64,000 nt of DNA from Pleurocapsaceae cyanobacterium CSU_1_1 (GCA_012034765.1 JAAUOU010000008.1:1-64000), one strand, 5' to 3'; shown: positions 29,358 to 39,603, counted from the first letter of the stretch. Numbers and translations are program-made. Notes: a model not told the origin generated them from the letters alone.

Positions 29358-30353
29358 TTACAACTTCTGGAACTTTGAAACTGCTTCAACCTCAAGTTGG
29401 GATTGAACGATCGCTTTTTGACAGCGATCAAGGATAGAATCTCCAGCTACAACTATTCTTCCCAACTCATTAGTAAGCTCTATTATGTGTTGATCTGGCA
29501 ACCAAGGGAAAAGCACTAGATCCCCTGGTTGGGAAAGTAAAGAAATAAAGGTAGAAATTGACTTTTGCTCAAAAAACGACTCTTTAAGCACCACCAGATT
29601 TTCAGATTTATCAATCAACCAGTCGTGATCCCAATCATTAGAGGTAATTGCTATTGCTAAAGAAACTTGTGGTATGACTTGATAAAATTGTGCAGAAGCA
29701 GTATCGCCGTAAAAGACAAAGTGCTTGTGTCCCACACTGTACCATCCTTCCGACTGAATTTTGGCTTCTAATAACAAATCATCGCTAACTTCTTGCTTTT
29801 GGTTCAGTTTAGTTTGTATTGTTGGTTCAATGATCTTGGTCGATTTGGCAATAATTGAGACAATTTGCTGGTTTGAGCTGCTCGTTGGTTCTGATGCTAA
29901 AGTAGCATTCGGCATAGATATTTCGGTCGGCTCTAAAGCTAAACGAATATCTTGTCGAGTTATTTTTTCACCCTGTTTAGCTCGCTCAATTAATTCAGTG
30001 CGGATTTTTTGCGGAGTGGATGGGGAAGATAATTGATAAAGAGCAGATGCAGCTATGCTTAATTGTGCAACAGTTGCACGTTCAGGAAAAGCTTCATAAA
30101 CTTTAATAAAATTATAAGCCGTGCGTCTACTCCAACCAAATTCTGCTTTTAACCAACTGTCGAAGTTACCATACTCAAGCTGAGAACGAACTTCAAATAT
30201 CTTTTGCCCTATTTCCCAAATATCTTGAGCAGAACGCTTCAAGCGTTCTTTAATTTCTTCGGTTCGCTGCTCGATAATAGAACGTTGTTTGGAATCTAAA
30301 GTATTATAATTAAATTTATTTAAGATTTGAGCGTCCTTTACTCTGTTTTTCAT
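29358..30353 (-). CDS. DUF3102-containing protein of unknown role
   Basis: The 331-residue protein has an N-terminal DUF3102-like helical domain (about residues 28-95) with IWEIGQKIFEVRSQLEYGNF and FGWSRRTAYNFIKVYEAFPE, a segment that in phage and bacterial proteins resembles a DNA-binding helix-turn-helix. A Ser/Thr-rich linker (about 140-190) follows, then a C-terminal domain with GWYSVGHKHFVFYGDT and PGDLVLFPWLPDQ that I do not recognise. It is transcribed against the surrounding rightward arm. Similar proteins occur near cyanobacterial polysaccharide loci by my recollection, so a regulatory role is conceivable but unproven. Confidence 0.6.
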   Translation of the reverse strand: MKNRVKDAQILNKFNYNTLDSKQRSIIEQRTEEIKERLKRSAQDIWEIGQKIFEVRSQLEYGNFDSWLKAEFGWSRRTAYNFIKVYEAFPERATVAQLSIAASALYQLSSPSTPQKIRTELIERAKQGEKITRQDIRLALEPTEISMPNATLASEPTSSSNQQIVSIIAKSTKIIEPTIQTKLNQKQEVSDDLLLEAKIQSEGWYSVGHKHFVFYGDTASAQFYQVIPQVSLAIAITSNDWDHDWLIDKSENLVVLKESFFEQKSISTFISLLSQPGDLVLFPWLPDQHIIELTNELGRIVVAGDSILDRCQKAIVQSQLEVEAVSKFQKL

Positions 30354-30635
30354 TGTTTTTGTCGATGATTCTGTGCCAAGAACTATGTTATTAAGGATTA
30401 ATACCCCATCAAATAATCTATTTTACCCTTTCAAGGAGCTAAAAAAAAACTAAAATTCTTGAGTTTGATGTGTATACTATATTTAAAGCGCCTTTATTAA
30501 GCTTATTATTTGAAACAGAGCAAAATAGAGAATACCTCATCAATTCAGCTACTGTAACTAATTGAATTTAAGTCTTTTGATGACGGAATGATAGAGAGAA
30601 ATTGCTGAATTTAATATTTAAAATTAGAGCGACAT

Positions 30636-30667
30636 ATCAGCAATATTGCTTAAGTAATATTGCTGAT
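30636..30667. promoter_or_regulatory. 32-bp near-perfect palindrome in a 345-bp spacer
   Basis: ATCAGCAATATT and AATATTGCTGAT flank GCTTAAGT, whose CTTAAG is itself self-complementary, so only one pair is mismatched. It sits 32 bp downstream of the 30699-31439 gene, in the 345-bp spacer before the DUF3102 gene. The rest of 30354-30698 is AT-rich with no gene that I can support. As RNA it would fold into a long hairpin (possible terminator without U tract); as DNA it has the form of a dimeric operator. Confidence 0.4.
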
Positions 30668-30698
30668 AATCACGGTGTGGCAACTTCTGTTTATAATA

Positions 30699-31439
30699 TT
30701 AACAGCTAAATGTCAGCGGAATTGAAGTAAATCTGGTTGTTTGTGCTGCGCTGTTACCATCCAGCTTTAATTCTAACTTCGGAAAGCCACCCTGTCTAAT
30801 CCTGACCAGATTTAGCTCAGAAATAAAAGCAAAAGTGTTACTTAATGATGTTGAAGTATTAAGGGTAATTTCTACATTCTCGATTGTTATTGTTTGTGAG
30901 TGATCAGCTAATAATTTCTCTTTAACTTTAGATGTGTTGTCAAGCAAACTTTCACAAGTAAGGAAATTAGGAACGATGCAGCAAGCTGGCTCTTCTAATT
31001 TATTAATATTTTTTAGTGAAAAATTAATTTGTGAAGCTGGCTGTCTACTATTAATAAGTTTATTCGGTTGCGAGTAGCGACGTCTCGATTGATGTTGGGA
31101 GCGAGCTGCGTAGCGAAAAACAAAGCCGAAGGGAACAGCTTGATTTTGTTGCCATCGAGTACGAGCAAGAAGATTAATGCTAGTTCTGGCTGCATATTGA
31201 GTAGCTAACTTAAGGTCTTCGATTCTAATTAGTTCAAGGTTAACATTTTTAAAAAAGAAAATATGAGAAACCGTTCCTTGTTCGTAATTACGTACGGCAA
31301 ATTCAAAATGGTGAAAATCCAATTCGCGTAAATTGTCAATTTCCGAGGTTTTTTGCACAAATATTGCTATGCGATCTAACTCTATGTCGAAGCTGTTGAC
31401 AGTAAATAGCCGTTGCGAATCTGTAATATTGTTTACCAT
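30699..31439 (-). CDS. Unknown protein, possibly glyoxalase/VOC-like N-terminus
   Basis: This 246-residue protein has no obvious signal or membrane segment. Its first third (FDIELDRIAIFVQKTSEIDN, then GTVSHIFFFKNVNLELIRIE) recalls a family of cyanobacterial VOC-fold proteins in which a GQGTANRRFFFxNxMLELLW block is typical, but the metal ligands are not evident. The middle is rich in Arg, Gln and Ser. The end (VRIRQGGFPKLELKLDG, then PLTFSC) is not recognised. It is transcribed away from the WbaP-like gene, sharing a 226-bp divergent spacer with it. Confidence 0.45.
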   Translation of the reverse strand: MVNNITDSQRLFTVNSFDIELDRIAIFVQKTSEIDNLRELDFHHFEFAVRNYEQGTVSHIFFFKNVNLELIRIEDLKLATQYAARTSINLLARTRWQQNQAVPFGFVFRYAARSQHQSRRRYSQPNKLINSRQPASQINFSLKNINKLEEPACCIVPNFLTCESLLDNTSKVKEKLLADHSQTITIENVEITLNTSTSLSNTFAFISELNLVRIRQGGFPKLELKLDGNSAAQTTRFTSIPLTFSC

Positions 31440-31665
31440 AATATAATTTGTTATCCTTTATAATGTTTTGGCTTCATTGAATTTTGAATACATAAGAGAA
31501 AAGTATAGAATTCTACAAAAAATCTGCTGAAAAATGTCTTGCTGGTAAAATTGATTATATTTGCGGAGTATATCGCCTAAAAGCTGGGAATTAGAAAACC
31601 ATAGAAAATCTTAACAGACTTTTCAATCGCGCTTTTTGCATTAAGTTAAGTACCATATTTTGATT

Positions 31666-33108
31666 ATGCTGTTTACTCCAAACAACGTTTCGGAAACAAT
31701 CAAAGATATTCGCGACCCAAAAGTAAGAGGAATTAATGCTCGAAAAGCTTGGTCTTGGCTACAAGCTATTTCTAATGCCTTATTGGACATCATAGCGATC
31801 GCTTTGGCTTGGATAATAGCTCAAAAGCTCAGTACCGTCGATAGCTATCTAGTGATTGAGTCCCTTCAAGGAGAACTGAATATTCTTTGGTTGATCGTAC
31901 CCATAAACTTTTGTATTATGGTGGCATCAGGAATTTATGAAGATAAAGAAAGCAGTAGCTATAGTAATTTATTAAAAGCTATATGTTTGGGGCAAATTAC
32001 CGTTTTATTAGTTATTTTCCTGTCAGGAATGGAATTATCAATATCTCGTTGGACTTTTATGCTAGGCTGGGGATTAAGCGTAGTATTAGTATGTTGCGAA
32101 AAAATCTTAGGGGATTTAGCCACAATTAAAATCAAAAGTAGATTTGATTTTTGGGGACGTAGAATTCTACTACTAGGAACTAGAGAAGACACCATCAAGG
32201 CTAAACAATTAATCGACCTTACCAAAGCCTATAAGATACAAACTATTGTCGATCTGTCTATTTGTCAAAATCGCCAGGAGTGGATTAAGATCTTGAATCA
32301 AACCGAAGGCTACCAATTTGATGAAATATTTCTTTGTTCTTGGGAAAAAGTAAAAAATCCCATCTCTTTATCCTGGGAATTAAAGTCTGCGGGAATCAAT
32401 TGGAGAGTTTTGGCAGTCAATTTAAAGTTGCCTAGACAGTGGTCGCAAATGACAATGTTAGGAGAAATGCCGACCGTTCGCTTTGGCTCATCTGCTATTG
32501 TAGGAATTGACTTTTGGTGCAAACGTATTTTCGATCTAAGCGTTTCAGGTTTATTATTAGCAACCTTGGCTTTACCAATGCTGCTCATCGCTGTAGTAGT
32601 GAAGCTAGATTCTCCAGGCTGCATTTTTTATAAACAAGATCGTGTTGGTCTTCGCGGGCAACATTTCCAAGTCTGGAAGTTTCGCACGATGGTAGAAAAT
32701 GCTCATGAATTACAAAAAACCTTAGAAATCAAAAACGAAATTAAGGGAGGAATTTTATTTAAAATCAAAGATGATCCCCGTATTACGAAAATAGGTAAAT
32801 TTCTTCGTCGTCATAGCCTAGATGAACTACCTCAATTAATTAACGTTTTGCGAGGTGAAATGAGCTTGGTTGGACCTCGTCCGCTACCACTCCGCGATGT
32901 CGCCAGACTATCTTCCTCCCAGCTTCTTCGTCATGAAGTGTTACCAGGAATTACTGGCTTATGGCAGGTAAGCGGTCGTTCCAGCACTGATTCGGAAGAG
33001 GTTTTTAACTTAGACTTTGTTTACATTCAAAATTGGTCTTTGATTTTGGATCTACAGATATTGCTGAGAACAGTTCAAACTGTGCTTAACAGCAAAGGAG
33101 CTTACTAA
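31666..33108 (+). CDS. Polyprenyl-phosphate glycosyl-1-phosphate transferase (WbaP/undecaprenyl sugar transferase type)
   Basis: The protein from ATG 31666 is 480 residues; an upstream TTG at 31660 is less likely. Four N-terminal membrane helices and a CoA-binding-like middle region (LLLGTREDTIKAKQLI) precede the catalytic Bac_transf domain. This has FDLSVSGLLLATLALPMLLI (anchor), GCIFYKQDRVGLRGQHFQVW, KFRTMVENA, DELPQLINVLRGEMSLVGPRP and GITGLWQVSGRS. The enzyme loads the first sugar-1-phosphate on the lipid carrier and so starts each repeat unit. The Wzc-like gene follows after 47 bp. Confidence 0.9.
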   Translation: MLFTPNNVSETIKDIRDPKVRGINARKAWSWLQAISNALLDIIAIALAWIIAQKLSTVDSYLVIESLQGELNILWLIVPINFCIMVASGIYEDKESSSYSNLLKAICLGQITVLLVIFLSGMELSISRWTFMLGWGLSVVLVCCEKILGDLATIKIKSRFDFWGRRILLLGTREDTIKAKQLIDLTKAYKIQTIVDLSICQNRQEWIKILNQTEGYQFDEIFLCSWEKVKNPISLSWELKSAGINWRVLAVNLKLPRQWSQMTMLGEMPTVRFGSSAIVGIDFWCKRIFDLSVSGLLLATLALPMLLIAVVVKLDSPGCIFYKQDRVGLRGQHFQVWKFRTMVENAHELQKTLEIKNEIKGGILFKIKDDPRITKIGKFLRRHSLDELPQLINVLRGEMSLVGPRPLPLRDVARLSSSQLLRHEVLPGITGLWQVSGRSSTDSEEVFNLDFVYIQNWSLILDLQILLRTVQTVLNSKGAY

Positions 33109-33155
33109 ACTATTTTACTTATTTATTTTTTAGTCGTTCAAACCCAAGTAAAATC

Positions 33156-35351
33156 ATGATTCCTACCATAGTTCATAGTACCCATGAAGAACACATTGAT
33201 TTTCAAAAATATTGGCTGGTTTTGAAGCGTCGTTGGTTGCCAGCAACCATGATTTTTACAGGAGTGACAGGTCTTTTTGTTCTGTCAGCACTATCAAAAC
33301 CATCTTCTTATCAGGCAGAAGCCCAGCTTTTAATCAGGATAGACAAATCTTCTCAGCTAGTTGGATTAGAAGAAGAACGAGGACAGATTGAAGTTATAGG
33401 TAAAGACAGCAACCCTGTAGTAACGGAGGCCGAAATTTTGAGGTCCAGACCGATTCTAGAAAAAGCGATTAAGCAACTCAATTTAAAAAATGACCAGGGC
33501 AATTTTCTTAAGTATCAAGAAATATTAGCAAATCTTGAAGTGAAGCCCATTGTAGGAACAGATGTTTTGCAAGTTTTTTACCAGGATACCGATCCAGAAC
33601 GAGCAGCATCAATTGTCAACGAAGTAATAGACCTTTATGTACAAGAAGATACTTTAAGTAATAGAGCAGCACCTGCTTCAGCTCGGGAGTTTATTAAAGC
33701 GCAATTACCCAAAGTAGAATTGACTGTTGCCAAAGCCGAAGAAAATTTACGTCGATTTAAAACTAAAAATAAGATTGCTAATTTGTCTCAAGAGGCTACC
33801 AACAATATTAATGCTACAAAATCCCTAGAAAGTGAAATTGATGCAGTTAGAGCTAATTTAAAAGATGTCAATGGTCGATTTGAGCAACTGCGCAGCCAAT
33901 TAAATCTTAGTTGGGAAGAAGCTGTAGCTATTAGTTCTCTGAGTCAATCGGCTGTACCACAGTTGATCTCAGAACTTCAACAAGTAAGAATAGATTTAAT
34001 TGAGCAGCGCGATCGCTTTTCTGACAATGCCCCGCAAGTCAACAGTCTTGTCAAACGAGAAGTGCAACTTGAGACTCTCTTAGAAAATCAAATCGAGCAA
34101 ATTCAGGGCGGTAAACAATTGGGTTCGCTAAAAAGCAAACTTTTAAGCATTAGTGATGGTAAATCCGAACGAGAAATGGTTGCCGAATATGCCAATCTGG
34201 GAGTTGAACGTTCTGGTTTACTCGGCAAATTAGCAGAACTTGAAAGTAATTTACAAGTTCGCCAACAAAATCTGGAAAGTTTACCTCTATTAGAAAAACA
34301 ACAAAGAGAATTAGAACGTCGTGTAGAGGCAACCCAATCTACATATCAAACTCTTCTGGGACAGCTACAGGATACTCAAGTCGCCGAAAACCAAAATGTG
34401 GGTAATGTCCGTATCATTGCTGATGCTGTTATACCTGAAAAGCCAACTAGTTCGACGCAAAAAAAACTAATTGCCCTGATCGGTAGTGCAATGGGTGCTT
34501 TATTGGCTACGGCATTCGCCTTTTTATTAGACTTCAAAGACCGCTCGATCAAAAATAGTAAAGAAGCAGAGGAAATTTTTGGCTATCCCTTGCAAGGAGT
34601 CATTCCCGATAGCGGTTATTCAGCACAAACTAATGTTTCTAGAGAAATGCAGGAATTAAGTTTTGCCACATCGAGGGACAACAACTCTTCTCTTTCTATT
34701 CCAGATTCAAACTTGGCTGCTGTGAGATATTATGAAGCATATAATATGCTACAGGCTAATCTTAAATTTCTCACTACCAATTGGGATCGTAAGGCGATCG
34801 CTGTTACTAGCTCAGTTCCTCAAGAAGGCAAATCCGAAGTAGCGTCTAATTTAGCTAAATCCATGGCGGAGTTAGGCAGAAGAGTTTTGGTAATCGATGC
34901 AGACCTGCGCCGACCCACTCAGCATCATATTTTAGGGTTATCAAACTCGGCTGGTCTAAGCAATGTGTTGCTGAATGAAACTGAATGGCAAGAAGCAGTG
35001 CAACGACTAATGCCCAATTTAGATGTATTAACTGCTGGAGTTATACCAGATAATCCCTTACCGTTACTTCGTTTACAGCGGATGAGAACTCTAATTAATT
35101 CCCTGTCAAATACGTACGATTGCATTATCTTAGATACTCCACCCCTGACTGGTGTAGCAGATACAACAATTATTGGGAGTGTAGTTGATGGTCTTTTATT
35201 AGTAGTTCGTCCTGGAGTAGCCGATTATGATAGTGCGATCGCTGTGAAAAAGCTGTTGGCCAATACCGAGCAGCACGTATTGGGAATCGTGGCCAATGGG
35301 GTTAATCTGAAAAATGAGCCTTACACTAAAAACTATGTAGAACAGTATTGA
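33156..35351 (+). CDS. Wzc-like polysaccharide co-polymerase / bacterial tyrosine kinase
   Basis: The 731-residue fusion has a Wzz domain with its first membrane helix near residue 35 and long periplasmic coiled coils (residues about 170-420). A second helix follows (LIALIGSAMGALLATAFAFL), then a cytoplasmic BY-kinase with Walker A SSVPQEGKSEVASNLAK, Walker A' VLVIDADLRRP and Walker B CIILDTPP. The tail PYTKNYVEQY contains three tyrosines spaced as in autophosphorylation clusters. It controls chain length and export of Wzy-dependent polymers. It lies between WbaP-like and ABC genes on one strand. Confidence 0.92.
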   Translation: MIPTIVHSTHEEHIDFQKYWLVLKRRWLPATMIFTGVTGLFVLSALSKPSSYQAEAQLLIRIDKSSQLVGLEEERGQIEVIGKDSNPVVTEAEILRSRPILEKAIKQLNLKNDQGNFLKYQEILANLEVKPIVGTDVLQVFYQDTDPERAASIVNEVIDLYVQEDTLSNRAAPASAREFIKAQLPKVELTVAKAEENLRRFKTKNKIANLSQEATNNINATKSLESEIDAVRANLKDVNGRFEQLRSQLNLSWEEAVAISSLSQSAVPQLISELQQVRIDLIEQRDRFSDNAPQVNSLVKREVQLETLLENQIEQIQGGKQLGSLKSKLLSISDGKSEREMVAEYANLGVERSGLLGKLAELESNLQVRQQNLESLPLLEKQQRELERRVEATQSTYQTLLGQLQDTQVAENQNVGNVRIIADAVIPEKPTSSTQKKLIALIGSAMGALLATAFAFLLDFKDRSIKNSKEAEEIFGYPLQGVIPDSGYSAQTNVSREMQELSFATSRDNNSSLSIPDSNLAAVRYYEAYNMLQANLKFLTTNWDRKAIAVTSSVPQEGKSEVASNLAKSMAELGRRVLVIDADLRRPTQHHILGLSNSAGLSNVLLNETEWQEAVQRLMPNLDVLTAGVIPDNPLPLLRLQRMRTLINSLSNTYDCIILDTPPLTGVADTTIIGSVVDGLLLVVRPGVADYDSAIAVKKLLANTEQHVLGIVANGVNLKNEPYTKNYVEQY

Positions 35352-35391
35352 TTATTGAGCGCGAAAAACATTTATTTAAAGAATAATTAAT

Positions 35392-37206
35392 ATGCTTACA
35401 TACTTCTCCAAAGTATTGTATGTCCTAGAAGGCAAGAGAAAAGGGCTTGTATTACTTTTATTTATATTTACCTTGACTTCTGTATTAGAAGCTTTAGGAA
35501 TTGGATTGATCGGCCCTTTTCTGAATATAGCTGGCAACCCAGAATCTATCCATAAAATTGACTTTCTAAATTGGGTTTATCAGCAGCTAGAATTGCAGAG
35601 CAGTATTCAAGTAGTCCCTATCTTAGGGATAGGAATTGCAGCAATATTCTGCCTTAAATCACTATTATATTTTTTGTCCTGGGCTAAGATATATCAGTAT
35701 TCTGCTGAACTAAACCAGTCCCTAATTACTAAATTACTAAGTGCTTATTTGACAGTTTCATATACTTTTCATCTTAATCGCAACACGGCTAGCCTGATTA
35801 AGAATATTTTGATCGAAACTACTACGTTTACTGCATCTTGTATACTGCCACTTTTAAAAGCAACTGTCGATCTGATTGTCTTACTCTGCTTGTTTTTATT
35901 ACTTGCCCAAACCGATTTATTTCTGCTAGCAATGATTATGGCAATTTTACTCCCCATATTTATCTTGTTTAATCTGCTGGGGAATAAGTTCAAAAAATGG
36001 GGCAAAATCAAATCTGAATCCAAGCAGGAGATGGTTCGCATTCTCAATCATGGTTTGGGAGGATTAAAAGAGACGCGAGTTATCGGTTGTGAATCTTACT
36101 TTCAAGCACAGATGGAGAATAAAGCTCAACAATTTGCCCAAGCGGACAGTTTATTTAGTACCTCTCAGATGCTGCCTCGCATTCTCATTGAGACTGCTTT
36201 AATTGTTTTCATTATGCTGTTTATATCTCTGTCGATAATTTTTTTAAAGCAAGATATGCAAGAACTAACTGGAATTATGGGGGTTTTTGCTATAGCTTCC
36301 ATGCGTCTGATTCCAGCAGCTAGCCAATTGTTTTCCTCGATCAACCAACTAAGAAACTCCAACTATGCTGTGAATATGCTTTATTTAGACCTCAAAGAGA
36401 TCAGCGCACAAGGATTCAACAAGCTCGCTAAACTCCAAGCTAATTCAACAACAAGTAGCTCTGCCAATTCTAGCCAAGATCGAGCTAAGGCATTAACTTT
36501 TTCTGAAAGTATCGAACTCGATCGCATTACCTATAGCTATCACAATAGTTCTCAGTTTGCAGTTGAAGATATCTCTTTAAAGATTAAAAAAGGTCAGTCG
36601 ATCGCTTTGATTGGTAAATCTGGTTCGGGTAAAACAACGCTAGTAGACATTATTCTGGGGCTTTTAGAGCCAAATAAGGGAGATATTTTGGTAGATGGTA
36701 AATCAATATACAACAATCTTCGTTCTTGGCAGAATATGATTGGTTACATCCCCCAATCCATTTTTCTCATTGATGATACAGTCGAAAGAAATATTGCTTT
36801 TGGCGTACCCGATCTAGCTATCGATCCAGCCAGAATGGATCAAGCTCTCCAAGCTGCTCAACTAGAAGAATTAATTACTCAATTACCTCAAGGAATTAAA
36901 ACTGAGGTGGGGGAACGAGGAGTACGTTTGTCTGGGGGACAAAGACAGCGGATCGGGATTGCTCGCGCACTATATCATGAAAGAGAAATTTTGGTTCTCG
37001 ATGAGGCAACTTCGGCACTAGACAACGAAACAGAGCGTTTGGTTAGTGAGGCAATCAAATCTTTAGCGGGAACTAAGACCCTGATTATTATTGCTCATCG
37101 TCTTTCTACAGTAGAACATTGCGATCGAGTTTACTTAATGGAGAAAGGTCATGTCATCAAGTCAGGTAGTTACCAAGAAGTTGTTGTCGAAACAATGAGT
37201 GTTTAA
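35392..37206 (+). CDS. ABC exporter (PglK/MsbA-type, probable lipid-linked glycan flippase)
   Basis: The 604-residue half-transporter has a six-helix membrane domain (about 1-330) and an ATPase domain with ALIGKSGSGKTTLVDIILGL (Walker A), YIPQSIFLIDDTVERNIAFG (Q loop), VRLSGGQRQRIGIARALYHE (signature), ILVLDEATSALD (Walker B) and IIAHRLSTVEHCD (H loop). No Wzx flippase is visible anywhere in the locus, so this PglK-like protein is the best candidate to carry undecaprenyl-linked repeat units across the membrane. This is inference from context. Confidence 0.88.
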   Translation: MLTYFSKVLYVLEGKRKGLVLLLFIFTLTSVLEALGIGLIGPFLNIAGNPESIHKIDFLNWVYQQLELQSSIQVVPILGIGIAAIFCLKSLLYFLSWAKIYQYSAELNQSLITKLLSAYLTVSYTFHLNRNTASLIKNILIETTTFTASCILPLLKATVDLIVLLCLFLLLAQTDLFLLAMIMAILLPIFILFNLLGNKFKKWGKIKSESKQEMVRILNHGLGGLKETRVIGCESYFQAQMENKAQQFAQADSLFSTSQMLPRILIETALIVFIMLFISLSIIFLKQDMQELTGIMGVFAIASMRLIPAASQLFSSINQLRNSNYAVNMLYLDLKEISAQGFNKLAKLQANSTTSSSANSSQDRAKALTFSESIELDRITYSYHNSSQFAVEDISLKIKKGQSIALIGKSGSGKTTLVDIILGLLEPNKGDILVDGKSIYNNLRSWQNMIGYIPQSIFLIDDTVERNIAFGVPDLAIDPARMDQALQAAQLEELITQLPQGIKTEVGERGVRLSGGQRQRIGIARALYHEREILVLDEATSALDNETERLVSEAIKSLAGTKTLIIIAHRLSTVEHCDRVYLMEKGHVIKSGSYQEVVVETMSV

Positions 37207-37348
37207 GTTGAATCAGCCTCTGTAATTGAGCTAAATGTTGATCGAGCGCGAGTCCATTTAATTATGAGGAATTAAGTAATCTCTATGTCAATCTAGTTTC
37301 GTAACTATCCAAGCAGAATCGATCTTACCTAAAGAGGAATATAAAACC

Positions 37349-38403
37349 ATGAAAAATTTTGATCGACCCAATTCATTGCCTGTAGAAACGGAAGAATTAA
37401 AATCTTGCCCGAATTGCCAAAGCCATGATTTGCGAATTTGGAGACGAGGTTACGACCGATTACACGAATTAAGCCAGCAAGAATTTATTTACTCGCAATG
37501 TCAAACCTGTAATTTAGTTTTTCTCTCTTCAAGACCATTAGAAAAAGAAATTCATCATTTTTATCCAGAAGACTACGACCCTTACCAAGCTAATCAATTT
37601 CAGGCAAGTTTGAGCGATCCAGATTCTGCCAGCAGAAACTTATTTAAAGCCAAATCTTGGTTAAAAACAATCTCCAAAAAATACTGACAAAGATATTTAA
37701 ACTTTATAAGAGCGTAGCAAATAGCATTTTTCCCGAATCTTTTGAAGAGCAGTATCAAAAAATTTACGAACCATCTGAAGCAGGAGCAACACTCTTAGAC
37801 TTTGGTTGTGGCTCAGAACAATTTCTCGATGTTGCCCAAGAAAAAGGCTGGAATCCTATCGGGATAGACTTTTCAGAACGTGTAGTAGAAGGAGTTCGCG
37901 ATCGCGGTCATCAAGCACTACTAATGTCACCTCAAGTTTGGGATGAGATAGAAGATGAATCTTTAGATCTTGTCAGGATGCATCATGTATTAGAGCATCT
38001 TTATCGCCCTAAAGAAGATTTAGAAGCTATTTATGCAAAAATGAAACCAGGAGCTAAACTACATATTGCAGTTCCTAATCCTGACGGCATTTCATCTCGC
38101 ATCTTCCGTTCTAATTGGTGGGGGTTAGAATGTCCGAGACATATAATGTTATATCCCCCCGTACTGCTCGAAAAAATACTAATTGATACCAAATATTCTC
38201 AGATCGAAACTTTTTATAGAACCATAGTCAAAGACTTTTTAAGAAGTTGTGGCTATGTCCTCTACGATTTGGGTTTAATCAACCATGATCAGGTAGGAAA
38301 AATGGCACAAAGACGGTATTTAACTGCTTTACTCGATCCACTTGCGAGGTTGGCATCTGCTTTTGCTGTAGCCGATCGATTTGATGTTTTTTGTGAAAAA
38401 TAG
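37349..38403 (+). CDS. Class I SAM methyltransferase with N-terminal zinc-ribbon, apparent one-base deletion
   Basis: After repair the protein has 351 residues. The N-terminal part (LKSCPNCQSHDL, then YSQCQTCNLVFL) carries two CxxC pairs, the zinc-ribbon found in sugar C-methyltransferases. The core has TLLDFGCGSEQFLDVAQEKG (SAM motif I), IGIDFSERVVEGV, HHVLEHLYRPKEDL (motif around the catalytic region) and AVPNPDG. The break is in the A6 run 37676-37681; an extra A changes ISKKY-stop to ISKKILTKIFKLYKS. It probably methylates a sugar of the polymer or its precursor. Confidence 0.82.
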
Positions 38404-38508
38404 GAGAGTGGCATGGTTGCGTATGAGATTATAAATCAATCATGCTTAATCATTCGTCCAGTCCCCCAGTCAGTCATAGTTTTTGTACTTTCAGGAAAAA
38501 AAATTATC

Positions 38509-38937
38509 ATGCTCGATGTAATTCAGCCAAAAATCAGGAAAATAATCAGGAAAATCAAGCAAACCAACGATAATAACTTTATTGGGTTTGATAAATATGC
38601 CAAAAAGGGAGCTTATCACTGGGAAGAATTAGCCAACGACAAATATTACCGAGGAAAAGTTGAAATAGTTAGCTCCTATTTATCAAAGGAAGATAGTTGT
38701 CTCGATATTGGCTGTGGAGATGGAGCTTACGCTGCTTTTTTAGCGAGTCAATGTCAATACGTTTTGGGTGTTGATGCCGACTATGAGGCAGTTCGTTTAG
38801 CAAAATCAAAAGCTGCTCAAGAGAAAACTACAAACTGTGAGTTTATGCAAGCTCCAATTAGCAAAATAGACCTTAAAAACCTTGGTGTTCGAGAAAAATT
38901 CGATCTAATTTATTCTATCCAGATATTTTTGCCTTAA
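38509..38937 (+). pseudogene. SAM methyltransferase, N-terminal part, cut off at a chimeric junction
   Basis: From ATG 38509 (AGGA ribosome site 15 bp upstream) the 142-residue reading has DSCLDIGCGDGAYAAFLASQ (SAM motif I), YVLGVDADYEAVRLAK (motif II) and EKFDLIYS (motif III), typical of class I methyltransferases. After FDLIYS, where DVIEHL-type residues should follow, the sequence abruptly becomes that of a glycosyltransferase in another frame. An upstream ATG at 38413 with GGAG is also possible and would add 32 residues. The truncated protein is unlikely to fold as an active enzyme. Confidence 0.6.
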
Positions 38938-39550
38938 CTGATATCTACGAACTGTTGACTCGCGATATGCAAGGTAAAGCAATCTTTTGTCGCAAAATAT
39001 GTCCTGAAGATAATAGTAGAGAACCCTATTATGGGACTAGTGTGATGTTGCTTGACTGTAGCAAATTAACTCACTGGCAATGGGAAAAACAAATCGCCGA
39101 AATGTTCGACTTCAAGCGGGACTATCAACCTTGGACTCGTTTGTGGATGGAAGCAGAAAACAGCATTGGACTTTTGGAGGAAGAATGGAATCATTTAGAT
39201 ACTCTCAATGAGCAAACCAAACTACTACATAACACGCGACGAGAAACTCAACCGTGGAAAACTGGATTGCCAATTGACTTTAACCGTCCGAATCGCCAAT
39301 CGGGAGTTCCCAAAAATGGGGATTGATACCAGTGCCTTGGATTAGAAGAACAAAAGCCTTTATTCAGGGTACAGAATATTATCCCACTCATATATATAGG
39401 AAGCACCCAGATTCCAATCAGGAAAAACTTTTTTTCTCGCTATTACGCGAGTGCGTAGCTGAAGGTATATTTACAGAAGAATCACTAGTTTTAGAAATGA
39501 AAAATAACCATATACGGAGAGATACCTTGCAAATACTGCAATATTCTTGA
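38919..39550 (+). pseudogene. Glycosyltransferase (GT8-like), C-terminal fragment with a further one-base shift
   Basis: In the frame YPDIFALTDIYELL the sequence resembles the DxD region of GT8-like enzymes (compare YIDSDIICLSDIGKLF in the intact gene at 43486), followed by TSVMLLDCSKLTHWQWEKQI, KLLHNTRRETQPWKTGLP and, after a break in A5 at 39312-39316, LIPVPWIRR to the end RRDTLQILQYS. The N-terminal nucleotide-binding third is missing, having been replaced by the methyltransferase piece. Adding one A would join the two C-terminal halves. Confidence 0.55.
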
Positions 39551-39603
39551 AAAACAGCCAATTTATACTTAAAACAACTAATATCAATCTAAATTATCGA
39601 TAA

